Positions 1-12,150 of a DNA stretch of 64,000 nt are shown piece after piece (within the stretch, counting starts at the first letter, position 1; each line of letters begins with the position of its first letter). This DNA is from Rotaria sordida (lineage: Eukaryota > Rotifera > Eurotatoria > Philodinida > Philodinidae). The position numbers were made by a program, and so were the translations under genes. The DNA lies in the NCBI GenBank assembly GCA_905250125.1, contig CAJNOL010000604.1, positions 54,928 through 118,927 on the forward strand, given 5' to 3'. The notes under the pieces are model-generated. The model was not told the origin of the DNA, searched no databases, and saw only the letters and a list, made by a program, of their open reading frames with translations.

Positions 1-1393
1 AAATACCACACTCTGGAATGTTTTGTTTGCATGCTATTTTCCAGATCGACATTACGATTGTCGAAAACTGTCTCAACAGGCTTAAATAGAGCGAACAAAT
101 GGCTATCTAATGAGCATAGTATATTTGACATTGCACCATGAAAACAATCTGTTTTTGTCCTTACAACATGAGGAAGTGATCGTGAAAAATGAGTTTACAT
201 CCATTTTCTTATTAGTTTCTCACATTGCTTTCGTTTTATATCTATTCTCATTCAAATTAAGGAGATAATATAAGATTCGTATTGAACATCGAAAATTATG
301 TCAAACACACCAGTTCGATACTTTCCCAAACAAGTGGCATGAGGACTAAAAGGCCATCATACTTCAATCCATTAGTCTAGCAGATATGTCATAGGGTTCA
401 TGTATGTGAAGTTCATTTCGTTCGTCTTGCGGCATTTAAATAGACTATTGTGTTGAGCTTTTCAAGTACTATCTATTTGTTCGTTTCAGTTTCAATTTTG
501 ATAAATCTTCTGCACGACAAAGAGCTACTTTCGTGCGAGGTGTATCAAGTGAGAGAGCGTGTGCATCGTTACACATTCCCATTTACGCAAGCAACTATTC
601 GATGAGTACTGTAGTCTTATTAATCGTTCAGTTTTGTTCTTTCCTTCCTTCCACACTTTTAGAAGAATTGAATACATAACAAGACTGTTAAATTTCAAGG
701 ACTTTGACGAAGTCGACTTTTATCCGTGAACTGCTCTTTTATATTTTTAGATCATACTAGAAACTTTCCGACAAATGGATAGTTCTTCATCCTCAAACCT
801 CCTTGTTTCTCTTAATAATCTAATAAGCCGGGCTAGAGAACTTAGGGTGTCACTGTCCCAGCTTCTTCTACTGTCCGTTTCAAATATAGTGCGCACCACT
901 GTTTTTAAATAACTCAAGAACGCAACGAGCTAGTGACCTGCGGTTTTCACCAATCGATAGATGAGACAGAGGGACATCTTTGTCTCAGAAAATGCGTCAG
1001 GCGAAATCCTTTTAAAACTACTCATCTTTGAAAAACATGGGAAAGAATGCATGAAAATGACCTGCCATTCAGATGAAATTTTGATTTTGACCTTTCATTC
1101 AGATAGAGGAACTTGATATCTCTAGTTTAAGATACAATGCACTTTCTTACTTTTTCTTACGTTTTCATCGAAATGTCCAGCTATTATGATAATAATGCAA
1201 AAACATAGTAAAAAATCAGTAAAATTCCCCTATTATTTGCGATCCTCTCTTTAACAGCATTCACAGCTATACCCGTACCTAAACACGCACAAAGTAGAAA
1301 CTCCAAGAAGATCACTTCCATGTTTAAGCGAAACTCTTTGAAAGTGATAGAAACTTGAAACAGAGTAAAACTAAACTATATAGCATTTAGCGT
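1..1393. other. no gene recognised
   Basis: No open frame of convincing length or family resemblance was seen on either strand. The stretch is somewhat less AT-biased around 780-1060 than its surroundings, which may mark an old insertion, but no terminal repeats were found. Confidence 0.4.
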
Positions 1394-1773
1394 CTATTCA
1401 ATATTGCGTTTGTATATGAGTTTCTTATTGTGGTAATATATTATAAGTTTTTCTGTATCATATTTGATTCCACTAGCATGATTAGCATAACGTTTCGATC
1501 GAGTAAAACCCATTGGTAGATATTTTCGAGCCGTATCAGCTCCGACAAAATCATTTTGTTGAAGATTATTTAAAAAGTTTCATAAATTTTATTCGATGAT
1601 TGCATAGCTTGTTCAACAGTTTTAAAACGCCAATGTGGACATGTGTAATTTTTATATGGTTGACAAATTAAAATACCTTGTTTACCACGACCTATTCGAT
1701 AGAGTTCAGGATGTTCACGATAATCAATATTTACTTTCCAATCATAGAATTTATGATTAAAATTAAGATACAA
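1394..1773 (-). pseudogene. DUF4385-family gene relic, frameshifted
   Basis: Seen: the minus strand encodes a block with YRIGRGKQGIL, QPYKNYTCPHWRFKT and a following helix (1570-1773). After one extra or missing base in a T-run at about 1573-1578, it continues as FVGADTARKYLPMGFTRSKR and RYANHASGIKYD to a stop at 1394. These two blocks are the core of DUF4385 proteins, known from bacteria, phages and some algae and of unknown function. The family's charged C-terminal tail is not recognisable after KYD. No ATG precedes the first block: a stop lies just upstream, so the N-terminus is lost or in an unseen exon. Inferred: a horizontally acquired gene now decaying, or less likely a two-frame gene or assembly homopolymer error. 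Confidence 0.72.
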
Positions 1774-2209
1774 TGTTAATTGTTATTTTACTCTATTCCA
1801 TGTTGATGAAATAGTTCATTTTTGTGGCATTGAAATAAAAGACAAAAAAAATAGTTGTCATCAATGAAACATCTAGAAAAGAAATATGTTTTTTTTTCTT
1901 CATATAGAACTTATTATTTGGAAACTAAAGCCAAAACAATTCGAACAAAAATGTGAGACAAATAGCCTATTAATAAGTGATGAACATATTTCATGAATAT
2001 TATATAATCATGATATTCAAATGAATACTATTAATAAAGCAAATTTCATCATAGATTCTTTCGTAATAAATATCGAAGGAATTGCTATTTGTCATATAAA
2101 AGATAAAAATGAAATAATTATCGATGAAAAACACTTTTTAAATAACTAATGATCGTAAGTTCTAAAGATACTAAATAAAAAAATCTTATGAAATTTTGTT
2201 TTGTTTTAG
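1774..2209. other. intergenic, nothing seen
   Basis: AT-rich sequence between the DUF4385 relic and the immunoglobulin pseudogene, with no supported feature. It could hold an unrecognised upstream exon of either. Confidence 0.3.
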
Positions 2210-3725
2210 CTACTGAATTAGTTGATTGTCGGTTTAAAGGCTATGATAAAACGCTTATTGATACTGTTATTAGTCATACCGAAAGACATTGTGGTTCGAA
2301 TGAAAATATAGCTTATACAAAAGAAGACATAGCTGATTTTCATTTTGATTTTGTTTAACATTATGAACATATACGACAACATCCATATTATATACAATTT
2401 TAGAATATTAAACATGAAAATGAAGGTTATTATGAATATGTAGTTCGATTATATAATGCTCTAGTTGATGTTCGAGTATTTTTCTTAGTGGTAAAATTTT
2501 TTGATTTCAAAATCTATATTTTCATATAGATTTTTATTAGTTGGTGGTCTACATCAAATATCTGATCAAGAAAAACATTTATTCTGAAATAAATGATACA
2601 ATAACATTACTTTGTCCAATATTTTTGACATTACCAGCTTGGTTTACATTTCTTATATCGAATAATTCTCTACGCAATATTTCATCACTAATTGGTCATG
2701 ATTATTTACAAATAAAACATGTTTCTAATATTCATTCTGGAATATATACTTGTCGTATAACAACTAATGATGAGAATGAAGATTATTCATGAACATCTAA
2801 TTTATATCTTGATGCTTATGGTAAGATTTCTAATATCTATTCAATGATATTCATCATATAAAACATTATTTATTAGGTTCACCTGAATTTGTAGAGCCTT
2901 ATAAAAGTGAATATGTATTTTTATTGATTAACTCTTCGGTTATCGACATAAGAGAGAGGAAAAAATCTCTTTAGAAAATCATTGTAGCTATTCATTTGTG
3001 ATCCAATTTTACAGATTTCCACAAGATAATGTTAAATCTCCTGTAAGATATGGGAATCTTTGAAATAGTCGGTAATAAACAGCCCGACATCGTATTTAGT
3101 ACACTGGTAGAGAGTATTGCTTCGTTCCTTCGTACGTCGTTCAGTATTGCTCCAAACATAACATTTTCTCCAAGGAGTCTGACCGCTTTCATTTGAAGGA
3201 ATTTAAGAAGAAAAATGTTTGACTCAATGATCTGCCAACATATGATCTCTTGGAGCAGCACTTTGCAATGAGTTCTCGAATACAAAGAAAAAGAACAAAA
3301 GATAGGCATATATACAACAAACTGATTGTTCTCTATGCACACCCCTCTTTTTAAAGCACGACTCTAGAACATACCATTATCCAATGATGGTATCACAAGC
3401 TTCTGTTGACTGATGCTTATTTCTATGCCAGTACATCTAAAAATCATGCACTATGATTGATTGCGTTAGTTTTAGGGACTGATAAAGTTCATGACGCATA
3501 TATACATCGGCGATAGCCAAAGGGTAAAAAAAAAGATGTTGAAAATCTTATACGTAGTTCATTAAATGGAAATCCAATGCCTTCTTATCAATGGTTATTA
3601 GGAGATGTTAAACTATTGACGAATGAGGAAATACTTTCTGATACAGTTGAATATATAGTAACGCCAAATGAAAATGATTCATATGAGTCAAATCGAACAA
3701 TGACATGAATAGGAAAAAATAATTC
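2210..3725 (+). pseudogene. Multi-immunoglobulin-domain gene relic
   Basis: Four exon-like blocks keep GT-AG borders: 2210-2490, 2541-2820, 2877 to about 2970, and about 3531-3725. Block 1 ends an Ig fold with NIKHENEGYYEYVVRLYN, where the expected Cys is Tyr, and carries TAA and TAG stops. Block 2 has DTITLLCP, then a Trp and HSGIYTCRITTNDENE, the B-strand Cys, Trp and F-strand Cys of an Ig domain, followed by an in-frame TGA; its first codons look shifted. Block 4 has GNPMPSYQWLLGD and ends TMT-stop-IGKNNSG, a TGA sitting exactly where the F-strand Cys (TGT/TGC) should be. Between blocks 3 and 4 lie about 560 nt with no Ig signal, perhaps an insertion. Known: tandem Ig domains occur in animal cell-surface receptors. 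The missing Cys residues and stops argue for a dead copy. Confidence 0.68.
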
Positions 3726-6700
3726 AGGTATGAAACGACAAATTTTTATTCTTCAATTTTACTGATTAGAATACATCAAATGAATAAAAAATTTTATTTC
3801 AAAATTGATGATTCATTCGTTTTTATATTATTTGGCTTTCCTAAACTAGAAATTTAACAAGAAATAATAATGTATTAGAGGGTGAACATTATCATTCTTT
3901 TTACTTATGTTTCTGACACTTTATATTTGAAGATGAATTGATGTCATCTAGAAAATAGTTTATTCTATTTTCTTATCAAATTTTTTTAATGAATAAATCT
4001 GATTACGATATGATTGATTATGTTCAGATTTTGTCTTGATGTTATCATTTTTAAATAGTTAAAAACAGCTTCATCAGTATGACAATTGTAATAATTATTT
4101 CATATTGACAAAAAAGATGCGATGCTGGTTATAGAAGAATATCGATTTATATTAATGTAAATATCGTTCATTTTGATGTATTGTTAAAAGGCAAAATCAT
4201 GTACAGATGCCTTATCTATTGATGACGAAACAGTTGTTATTGCTATTTTGTCATCGAATTCTTTGACATAAATAGCATTTACTTATTTACTATTGCTTTT
4301 CTATTCAGTGAATACTTTTAATACATTTCTGTATTGATGGAACTCTTTTAATGAGCAACATGTTTTCTTTTCATTGATTGATGTCGTTTGATTTTATAGT
4401 ATTCATATTGATATTTCTTCTTTTTTTTGACAGGATTAAATATTCTAGTAGAATTCTAAATATTTTCAGCAAATCTATAAAATAACAACGGAAGAATTAA
4501 TTTATAATTGTCCAATAAGTTATCATAATTTGTACTTATTTAATTTTTTATATTATGCGAAGTAGTAGTATGAGTTTTCTCAAGCCATATATTAAACTAT
4601 TGTACTTAATGATGTGATGATTTTAACCACAAAGATTCTTGTACTTTGATTATCAAGCTAGCCTAAGTTTTAGGCTAATAGTAGAAAAAAACGCTCTCCA
4701 TTTCTGAAGAAATATTCTGTTCGATGCTAAGAAAATTGATAATGATGAAGTAATGTAAACTGTGCCTTCCTCAAAGATCACAGTACAAAATAGTAAAATA
4801 AAGGTGATTCTCTTCTCGACAAACCAAGTTGAATGACTGCTGTGTCTACATGCTAACCACGAATGATGAAATGAACAATGCATCATCATCTTTTGAAGTT
4901 TGTTGAAACGTGTTGACAAAAATTTTCTTAAAAATCATTGTCGGTAAGTCTCCTCGACTTCTAAATAACTTTTACGACTTAATTCATTGTGAATTTTTTT
5001 AATAATACACGATCTACTAGTAAATCATGTAAAGGAAAAGAAAAGATAGTTCTTGGTTTAAACTTGGCATTTTTATTTTTGTTCAAATACGATAGACGTA
5101 GTTATTTGTAACAAACTAACATTTTTCCTCTAAGAAAATGAAATTAAACAGTCTGAATCCTTTTTGTGCTACAAAACAAAAAGAAGAGATTTTTCCCTAT
5201 TTAATACATGAATTGAATTCTAAATTAGTTCATAAAATAATTTAATGAAAACGATATAAGCTCAATCACAGTAAAACTCTTTCACTTTTCTAAATATAGA
5301 ACGTTAATGATCTTGATAAATTTTTTATTTACACATATTTTGCTAATCTGTAAAGACCATTTATATACCTTCCATGGTAATTTAAGGTTCATATTATGAT
5401 AATCGCAATCACAAAAAATACAGAATTTTTCTTTTATTTTAAATAGTTACTGACAAATAAGATAATACATAAAATATGCACAATAAATTAATTTCTTTTC
5501 AATAAGAAAGTTTATCTTTCTACTGAACAGAAAAGTATGCAAGTATAATGAATCAATCATTACAAGCTAGTAGGTTGAATAGATTAAACTTGATGAAAAT
5601 ATAATGTTTTATTGTAATAAAAGTTTTTTGGTGTTTTTAATAAAAACAACAAACACAATGGAAAGTGTTATCATTAGCTCGTTCATTGTCAATTCTTTAT
5701 TTATAAAACATATTTGATTGGTTATGAATTTTTTTTTCTTAGTACATCGAATGTTTATGTAAAGACGAACAAAACAAAATTTCTGTAAGGAATCATTCAT
5801 AAAGAACGCTTAGGAAAAATCGCATCTTTTGACCTGCATTTCAGTTCAGATTTGTCCCGTTTTATCGACCAATTCTCCTACCAGTAGAATTCATCGGATG
5901 CAAAAACTTCGAATCCGAATCCGCCTAGGTTCGTGTCTGGGACCAACTCGACGAGTTTAATGTTCAATATAAAAAACCTTTCAGAAAAAGCCAACTTGTT
6001 CAAATATACTAACTCTCTTTTATTGAACACCAGCTAATTAAATAAATCAATACATATAAAAAAAGACAAAACACACATATCATGAAATATAACCTATTGC
6101 AAAGTTTTTTGTTTTTTAAATACGTTGTATTTTAATGAATACAAAATAGTAAAACCAAAAAATGAAGTTCAATATAAATGTCATTCGAAAATATCATGTA
6201 ACTGCTCCAGAAGATAACTATCTACTCATCTAGCATAATCTTGAATTATTTCAACACCGTATTCATATTCAACTGATTCATTCACTTCATTTCCTATTTA
6301 AAAATGCTCTTCAGAACACACTAACCTTGAAAATTTAGCCAAAACTTGTGTGACAAGAAAATGAAAATATTCATAGTAAGCGTCTGGACGTCCAGAAATA
6401 TTTGGCTTCCTTTCTCTCTATCCAAATTCGTCCAGTTTTGACGGATCATCCGTCCTTCCATTACCTGGATGATCTTTATGCATGACTCCTAAGTAAATTG
6501 AATTTACATTCATTTGCAATAAATCAAAACTGTCGTCTAACAAGAACAACGTGATGTCTCTGGAAAAAATAATTTGTGTCGTTAAATTTATTTCAAAAAA
6601 TCATTACTGACTATCTTTATTATGTTTATTAAACATAGATATCAAAAGCTTAATTGAAAATTCTATCAAACATAAGAATAATATATAAAGTAGAAGTGAC

Positions 6701-7930
6701 ATATCATCATTTTTATCTGCAATTTGTTATATTTTATAAAAGTGACTAATTTTTTTAAATCTTTGAATTAGAGCGTATTATAGATTTAACATATGATTTA
6801 ATATTAACATAATATGAAGGTTTTAATAATCCAGACATTATTTTTCTTATGCATGCATGATATTCATCATTTATCTCGAGAAAAAGATCCTGCTGTTTGG
6901 AGAAAAAGAAATCTCCAAGTAAAATAAATACGTGTTTGTCATTTTTGTTTATGACAGGTGCGCCATACATAATAGCATGCTCCGTATTTTTCTTGTTGTT
7001 TTGTCCACGTTTATAGGTAGAAAATTACAATTAGTATCAAACGATACGTTGTTCGATTCTCAATAAAATCACATGAGAACATTAGATCTAATCCTCAAAC
7101 TTATTGAGAGAATCGGCGAACACTGAGCTTCTCTCATATGTGTCGATTTTTTAGAGGACTTTTTCCAAAGCAATTTTTGATACTTTGTTATTTTGTTTTG
7201 AGCAGGCGAAACATGATATAGAAACTATATTGTGATAATAGACACAGCTCTTTGTCTAGATGTGCACTGATGGACATTTCCAAAGAACGTTAATACACAG
7301 AAACGAGTTTTTTCATATTGAGTAATAAATAGTATATTTAGTGGAAATATTCATTTTCACTCAGTGCACACTAAAACTTCTGTTATGCACGTTTCATCTT
7401 CCGTGGAAACTGATCGAAACTTTACATTAAAATATTTCATTCTGACCGTCTTTTATCAAATTTCCAGAATCGGCAAGATTATTGATTTGAGGTGATAGTT
7501 ATCGCAAACTTTCATAAGAACAGTCGAGCTTTCTCTACATATCGGTTTATAATAGAACAGTTGATTCTTAAAGATTTGCAAGCGCAGCCATCGATCGACA
7601 AACACCCAAATACGAGTTGTTGTATGCTAGAAATGGGCACTTATTGTAGAAGCTGAATGCTGTTCGATTCTCACGACTGCTTTTAAGGTTAGATTTAATG
7701 TTCCCTCGCGATTTTGTAGAGAATTGAATAGCAACTCTTTTGAGGTTAAGCGTAGTTCTCTATCTACAAACATGACCAAAATAAATAAAAAATATGGATG
7801 ATATCATTATTTATGGTGTACTCGTTTTTTCAAACAAATAATGCATCCTTCAAGGTTGTTTTATATAATATAATAACAAAGAAATCTAAAAAAATAAAAC
7901 AGTTTTAGAAATTAATTTTAGATTATTAAG
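3726..7930. other. gene-poor AT-rich region
   Basis: About 4.2 kb without a convincing gene. A minus-strand frame at 6755-6970 is open for 71 codons and has a plausible composition, but I recognise no family and see no partner exons. A short segment at 5830-5950 is more GC-rich than its surroundings, without visible terminal repeats. Confidence 0.4.
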
Positions 7931-9818
7931 ATGGGTCATGGTAGTATGAGTTATCAATTGAAAACTGTTCGTTTAATAATGATATTAGTTAATGTGATAT
8001 TTTTTGTAAGTTCAATAATTCTATTGTTTTGATTTTAATTTTTATAGAATTCTTTATCTAGTTGACCGGTGCAATTTTATTAGGTGAAGGTATTGATCTC
8101 CTAATTAGTGGACGTTTTCACAATTTTACAGAATTTATATCACGTGTTCAAAGTATGTTACTAAATAATAGTTCAAGTGAACAACTAAATTGATTTCATA
8201 CGATATTATTTATAGGTTCAAATAATACAAAGAATAATGTGTTATCTGATGAAATTTTGTACATAATTATGATCATTCCCAGTTTTATACTTCTATCAAT
8301 TGGTTTTTTTGGTTGTTCTGGTGCAATAACTCAAATACAATGTCTTTTATTTTGTGTAAGTGCATAGCGGTGAACATAAGTTTAGAGTAGTTGTATTTTT
8401 GAGTTTTATTCTCGCTAGTAATAATTAATAAGCATCTAAAAAAACATTCGTGTAGCTAAAAAGATTCTCTATCAGGATTGGCAGGTCCGAAGATTTTTAA
8501 AAAATTTTTGAACGGGGTCTGCGGAAGACAAAGATCCATAAAACCAGCTTACTGACTTCCATTCGAAGCTTTTGGAAAACGATTTTATTTGATAGAGTGA
8601 ATAATTCTGAGCAAAATGAGACATCTCCGACTTTCTCATGACCTTCCTTCATCCAACTACATTCAATCTACAGAACACGCCAAAGCGTCAAACAGGGCAA
8701 AACCATTGCAATTTTCAATAAAAATAAGGGAACAATGCTTCTTGAACCTTCTGTAAATTGAATGTAGTTCGATGAAGGAACATTATGGAAAGATCAGAGA
8801 CATCTCATTTTGTTCTATTAAATAAAAACTTTTACCAAAAGCTTCGAGTGGAAGTTAGAAAGCTGGTTTTAGGGAGGTCTTGATTTTTCGCAGATTCTCA
8901 TCCAAGCACTTTTGTTGGAGTCTTCGAGATTACCAATCCTGATAGTAACCCGTTTCAGCTACACAAATACTTTTTTCAAATCCTTGCTAGCTACTATCAT
9001 CGAAAAGGTTTTGGATTTTTTAGTATTCTTTTATTATTGGAATAAATTTAATGTTTCAAATGACAATAACTATATGCTTCATTGTTTTTCCATCTAAACT
9101 TAAAGAACAATTTATATCCATAATGCATTTATTAATTCGTGAGAAGTACAAAGGACCATTTGAGAAAAATCTTCCATTAACAGCATATCTATGGAATTTA
9201 ATTATGTATCAGGTAAAGTCTTTTTTTTTAATTTTTTAATGAATATCTTATTGAATTAGTTTTGTTTTGAAGTTAAAATGTTGTGGTATAGAAAGTAAAA
9301 ATGATTTCAATATAACAAATAATTGGAATCGAACAAATCCATGGTGGACTAATTCAATGTCAATTGAGAATAGAAATTTTAAATATCCATTAACATGTTG
9401 TCCAATAAATAATATTTCAAATAAAGATTGGCAATTATCTCAGAAAGCCATTTTATGTGCTCTTCATGGAAGTGATATTTATGAAATTGTAAGTATATGT
9501 GTTGATAAAATTCGAAGATAGTTTTATATTCCTTGAGTTTTTAGGGTTGTTATAAAAAATTTGTTGATGTATTTCATTCAAGTCAAGCTACAATCTTTAT
9601 TGTTATTTCATTTATTATTATGATCGAGGTAAAAGCAAGCTGATTGAGAGTAAATATTTTTGATATTTTTTAAAATTTAGATGGCTGCTTTAATTTTTGT
9701 ACTTCTTATTTATAATCGAAATCAAATTGGCAGAATTCATCATATCATGGAAGAATTACCACCACCATATCCTGGGAGAACAAGAATGAACAATGCAAAT
9801 TTATATTTTCAGATTTAA
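7931..9818 (+). CDS. Tetraspanin, 310 aa, seven exons
   Basis: Exons 7931-8005, 8062-8152, 8216-8355, 9024-9212, 9273-9488, 9545-9628, 9681-9818 (933 nt). The product has four membrane segments: TM1 split by intron 1 (VRLIMILVNVIFF then LTGAILLGEGIDLL), TM2 in exon 3 (IIMIIPSFILLSIGFFGCSG), TM3 at the start of exon 4, TM4 across exons 6-7. The large extracellular loop begins with the family CCG motif at residues 168-170 and holds further Cys in PLTCCP, ILCAL and GCYKKF, enough for three disulphides. The cytosolic tail contains PPPYPG, a PPxY-type WW-ligand. Tetraspanins organise membrane microdomains with integrins and other partners. The start is supported by a 3' acceptor 9 nt upstream. Intron 3 (668 nt) is enlarged by a foldback element. 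Which tetraspanin subgroup is unclear. Confidence 0.9.
8437..8977. repeat. Foldback element in tetraspanin intron 3
   Basis: The two ends are inverted copies: left GTGTAGCT (8450) then ATCAGGATTGG; right CCAATCCTGAT then AGCTACAC (ends 8964), with the similarity continuing into flanking A/T runs. Internal blocks also pair, for example the AAGCTTTTGG region near 8570 with CCAAAAGCTT near 8838 and GAGACATCTC near 8617 with its counterpart near 8800. No coding capacity; a MITE-like palindrome of about 540 bp. Confidence 0.85.
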
Positions 9819-11339
9819 ATTTGAAATATGTTTATTAATAATGTATGTTACTCGGTGAATAAGAATCCTCAAGAAAGTGTATTATATTTTCTCATGATAT
9901 AAAAAGATTCGTCATCAATACCTTCTGAATTGTTATTTATTGTTCATAACGAATGAAGGATAGGGAATGACTGGTTCATAAATTGTTTCTTTATAAAAAT
10001 AACTTCAGTAATAACTTATTTCATGCCATTCATGCTTCTCTTTTCAACAATAAACTATCCTCAACTCACAAGACCAGCTCTACGAACTTCCCATAGTGTA
10101 ATCAGTCAATGAGCCGGTTCTCCTTCCAATGATAGAGTTCTTCTGCTGAAATAATGATGTGGCTCGTGTGATTACAAATATACCTTATTGCAAAAGGACT
10201 TTCTTCAAGGTAGATAGAACTCAACGAGAGGTACAAAATAGTATGAAAGAACCATGCATGAGAGCATGCTGCTATTAAAGTGTTTCGAAAATCGGAATAG
10301 GAAGAGATAGACAGATGCTATCAGTGTAAACACCAAACGCAAAATGCATGTGTTCGAATACGATTTTGTTATAACGTATCTAGACATGGTTAAAAACCAG
10401 TATGAAACGTATTTGAATCCAGTTTCATATGAGACTTATCCATCTGTAAAAAAAATTATACAATGTGTTTTTTTAATAGACCATTTTTTTGTCATTTCAA
10501 CAATTCCATTTTGAACTGCTATAGTAATTTTTTTGAAAAAAGAATTTTTGGTTTGTATGTTGGTATCATTTTCATAACGTATAAAATAATCTAATATTTC
10601 CAGCATTGCTTTGTCATATCGTGAAAGTTTAATAACTTATGCATAAAAATTAGACAACAATACAGCTAACATATATGCCATATCAGTTACAATATCGAAA
10701 TGGAACAAGATTCGATTCGAATAGTTTAAGTAAAAGTAACTTTGATTATGATGAGTGCAGGAATAAAGTAACGGCGGGAAGTTATCTTCGTTAAACAATG
10801 GAATAAGATTCCTCTTGTTGACTACATCAGGAAACTAAAAAAATAAAAGTATGAAAAAATTCGTGAGAAAAACGATCGATAATTTAGATTTATCTGATCA
10901 TACAATATTTTAAACATTATTCTAAACATGATAAGCAAAGTAAAATCAACATGATGTATATTATATTGTTTTCAAAAAAAAGCAACAATCAAACTACTGA
11001 AAGAATCAACTAAATCATGTTCTGGATCTACATTAATTAAAATGTTTTTCTTTCGACCTTTTCATTGGTGATTACGTTTCTGTAACGTACTTCCATACGA
11101 ACTTAACTCATGTCATTAATTTTTCGTCTCTCTAAATAATTCGGAAGATTATTATCTAATGACTAGCATGTAAACATCATTATAAATTCAAAGTATTGAA
11201 TTTTTTTCAATTTTATTCTTAAATTTTCTTAGTAATAGGGAATGTCTAGCTTAAGAAAAATTTAGTATTTGATCATTTTCTTTAGAGACCATGTGATCAA
11301 TTTGATCATTTTGTGCACGAAAAAAATCAATGAAAAATC
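9819..11339. other. intergenic, nothing seen
   Basis: Region after the tetraspanin stop. No gene, clear repeat or RNA was recognised; 10000-10440 is less AT-rich but without recognisable motifs. Confidence 0.35.
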
Positions 11340-11760
11340 ATTCGTTTAGAAGAAGAAGAAGAAGAAATGAATTCATCTTGTACAAAACAAAATATCGTTT
11401 TCACACGGTTGAAATTGTATCGCTCGAAATTTCGTCCCTTTTGAAAATCAAAAGTGCATCCATAAAAAAAAGTTGGTCTGTATAAATTGTAGAGCTTTTC
11501 ACGCTACATCTTATAGTGTATTTTGTTTTTCTTTTAAATGAAAGATATTACGTGAAAAAAAGATGAAGAAAAAACAGACAAATCTATTTTGTGCCAGAAA
11601 AAACATCATTCTCGCACAGTTAAAATTTGATCACTCGAAATTTTGACCACTTTGAAAGCAAAAAGTGCAGCTATAAAAAAGCGATCTTGTGTAAATTGTA
11701 GAGCTTTTCACGCTGCATCTTGTGGTATATTTTGTTTTTTAATACAACATATTAAGTAAA
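11340..11760. repeat. Tandem direct repeat, two diverged units of about 210 bp
   Basis: Two adjacent copies share, in the same order, a GAA-rich or A-rich start, a CTCGAAATTT block (11432 and 11632), a CAAAA(A/G)TGCA block, and GAGCTTTTCACGCT (11492 and 11701) followed by a T-rich end. The offset is 209-211 nt. A short GAA tract at 11349-11366 opens unit 1. No coding potential was seen. Confidence 0.8.
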
Positions 11761-11825
11761 TGAAAATTGAAATGCAAAGCGCGGCCATTATATCTGACGT
11801 ATCCGTTCTCATATCGTTAATACCG

Positions 11826-12150
11826 GATAGTTTTTAGCGGTAAACCACGGTATTTATCGAAACCGGCGGTTTACCGCGATAAATTGCAGTAACAGAAGTC
11901 GGTAATTGGATCGGTAAAACCGGCGGTTTTTTCGAGCATTTTTATGACATGGAAAGATGCAAGAAAAAAAACATTTAAAATAGCAAAATCGATGATTTGG
12001 AGCAACCGAATGTCAATGATCATCGGCGAACCGGTTAACCGGTTCATTTTAGCGGTAAACCGCGGTACTCGTCAAAACCGGTGGTTTACTGCGGTAAAGT
12101 GTAGCAATGGGATCTGGTAATCGGACTGGTAAAACCGCGGTTTTCATCAC
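11826..12150. repeat. Second tandem pair with GGTAAACC hairpins
   Basis: Unit 1 starts TAGCGGTAAACC at 11835 and unit 2 the same at 12050, offset 215 nt. Each unit folds: in unit 1 GCGGTAAACC (11837-11846) pairs perfectly with GGTTTACCGC (11868-11877). Both units then share GGTAAT, GGAT/GGAC, GGTAAAACC and GCGGTTTT. Between them lies the perfect 16-bp palindrome AACCGGTTAACCGGTT (12029-12044). It is markedly GC-rich against its surroundings, which marks it as a mobile or structured repeat. Confidence 0.8.

Noticed and set aside
7000..7700. Possible foldback around GTGCACTGAT and TCAGTGCAC
   Set aside because: Only this short pair matches; the flanking sequence does not pair, so chance cannot be excluded.
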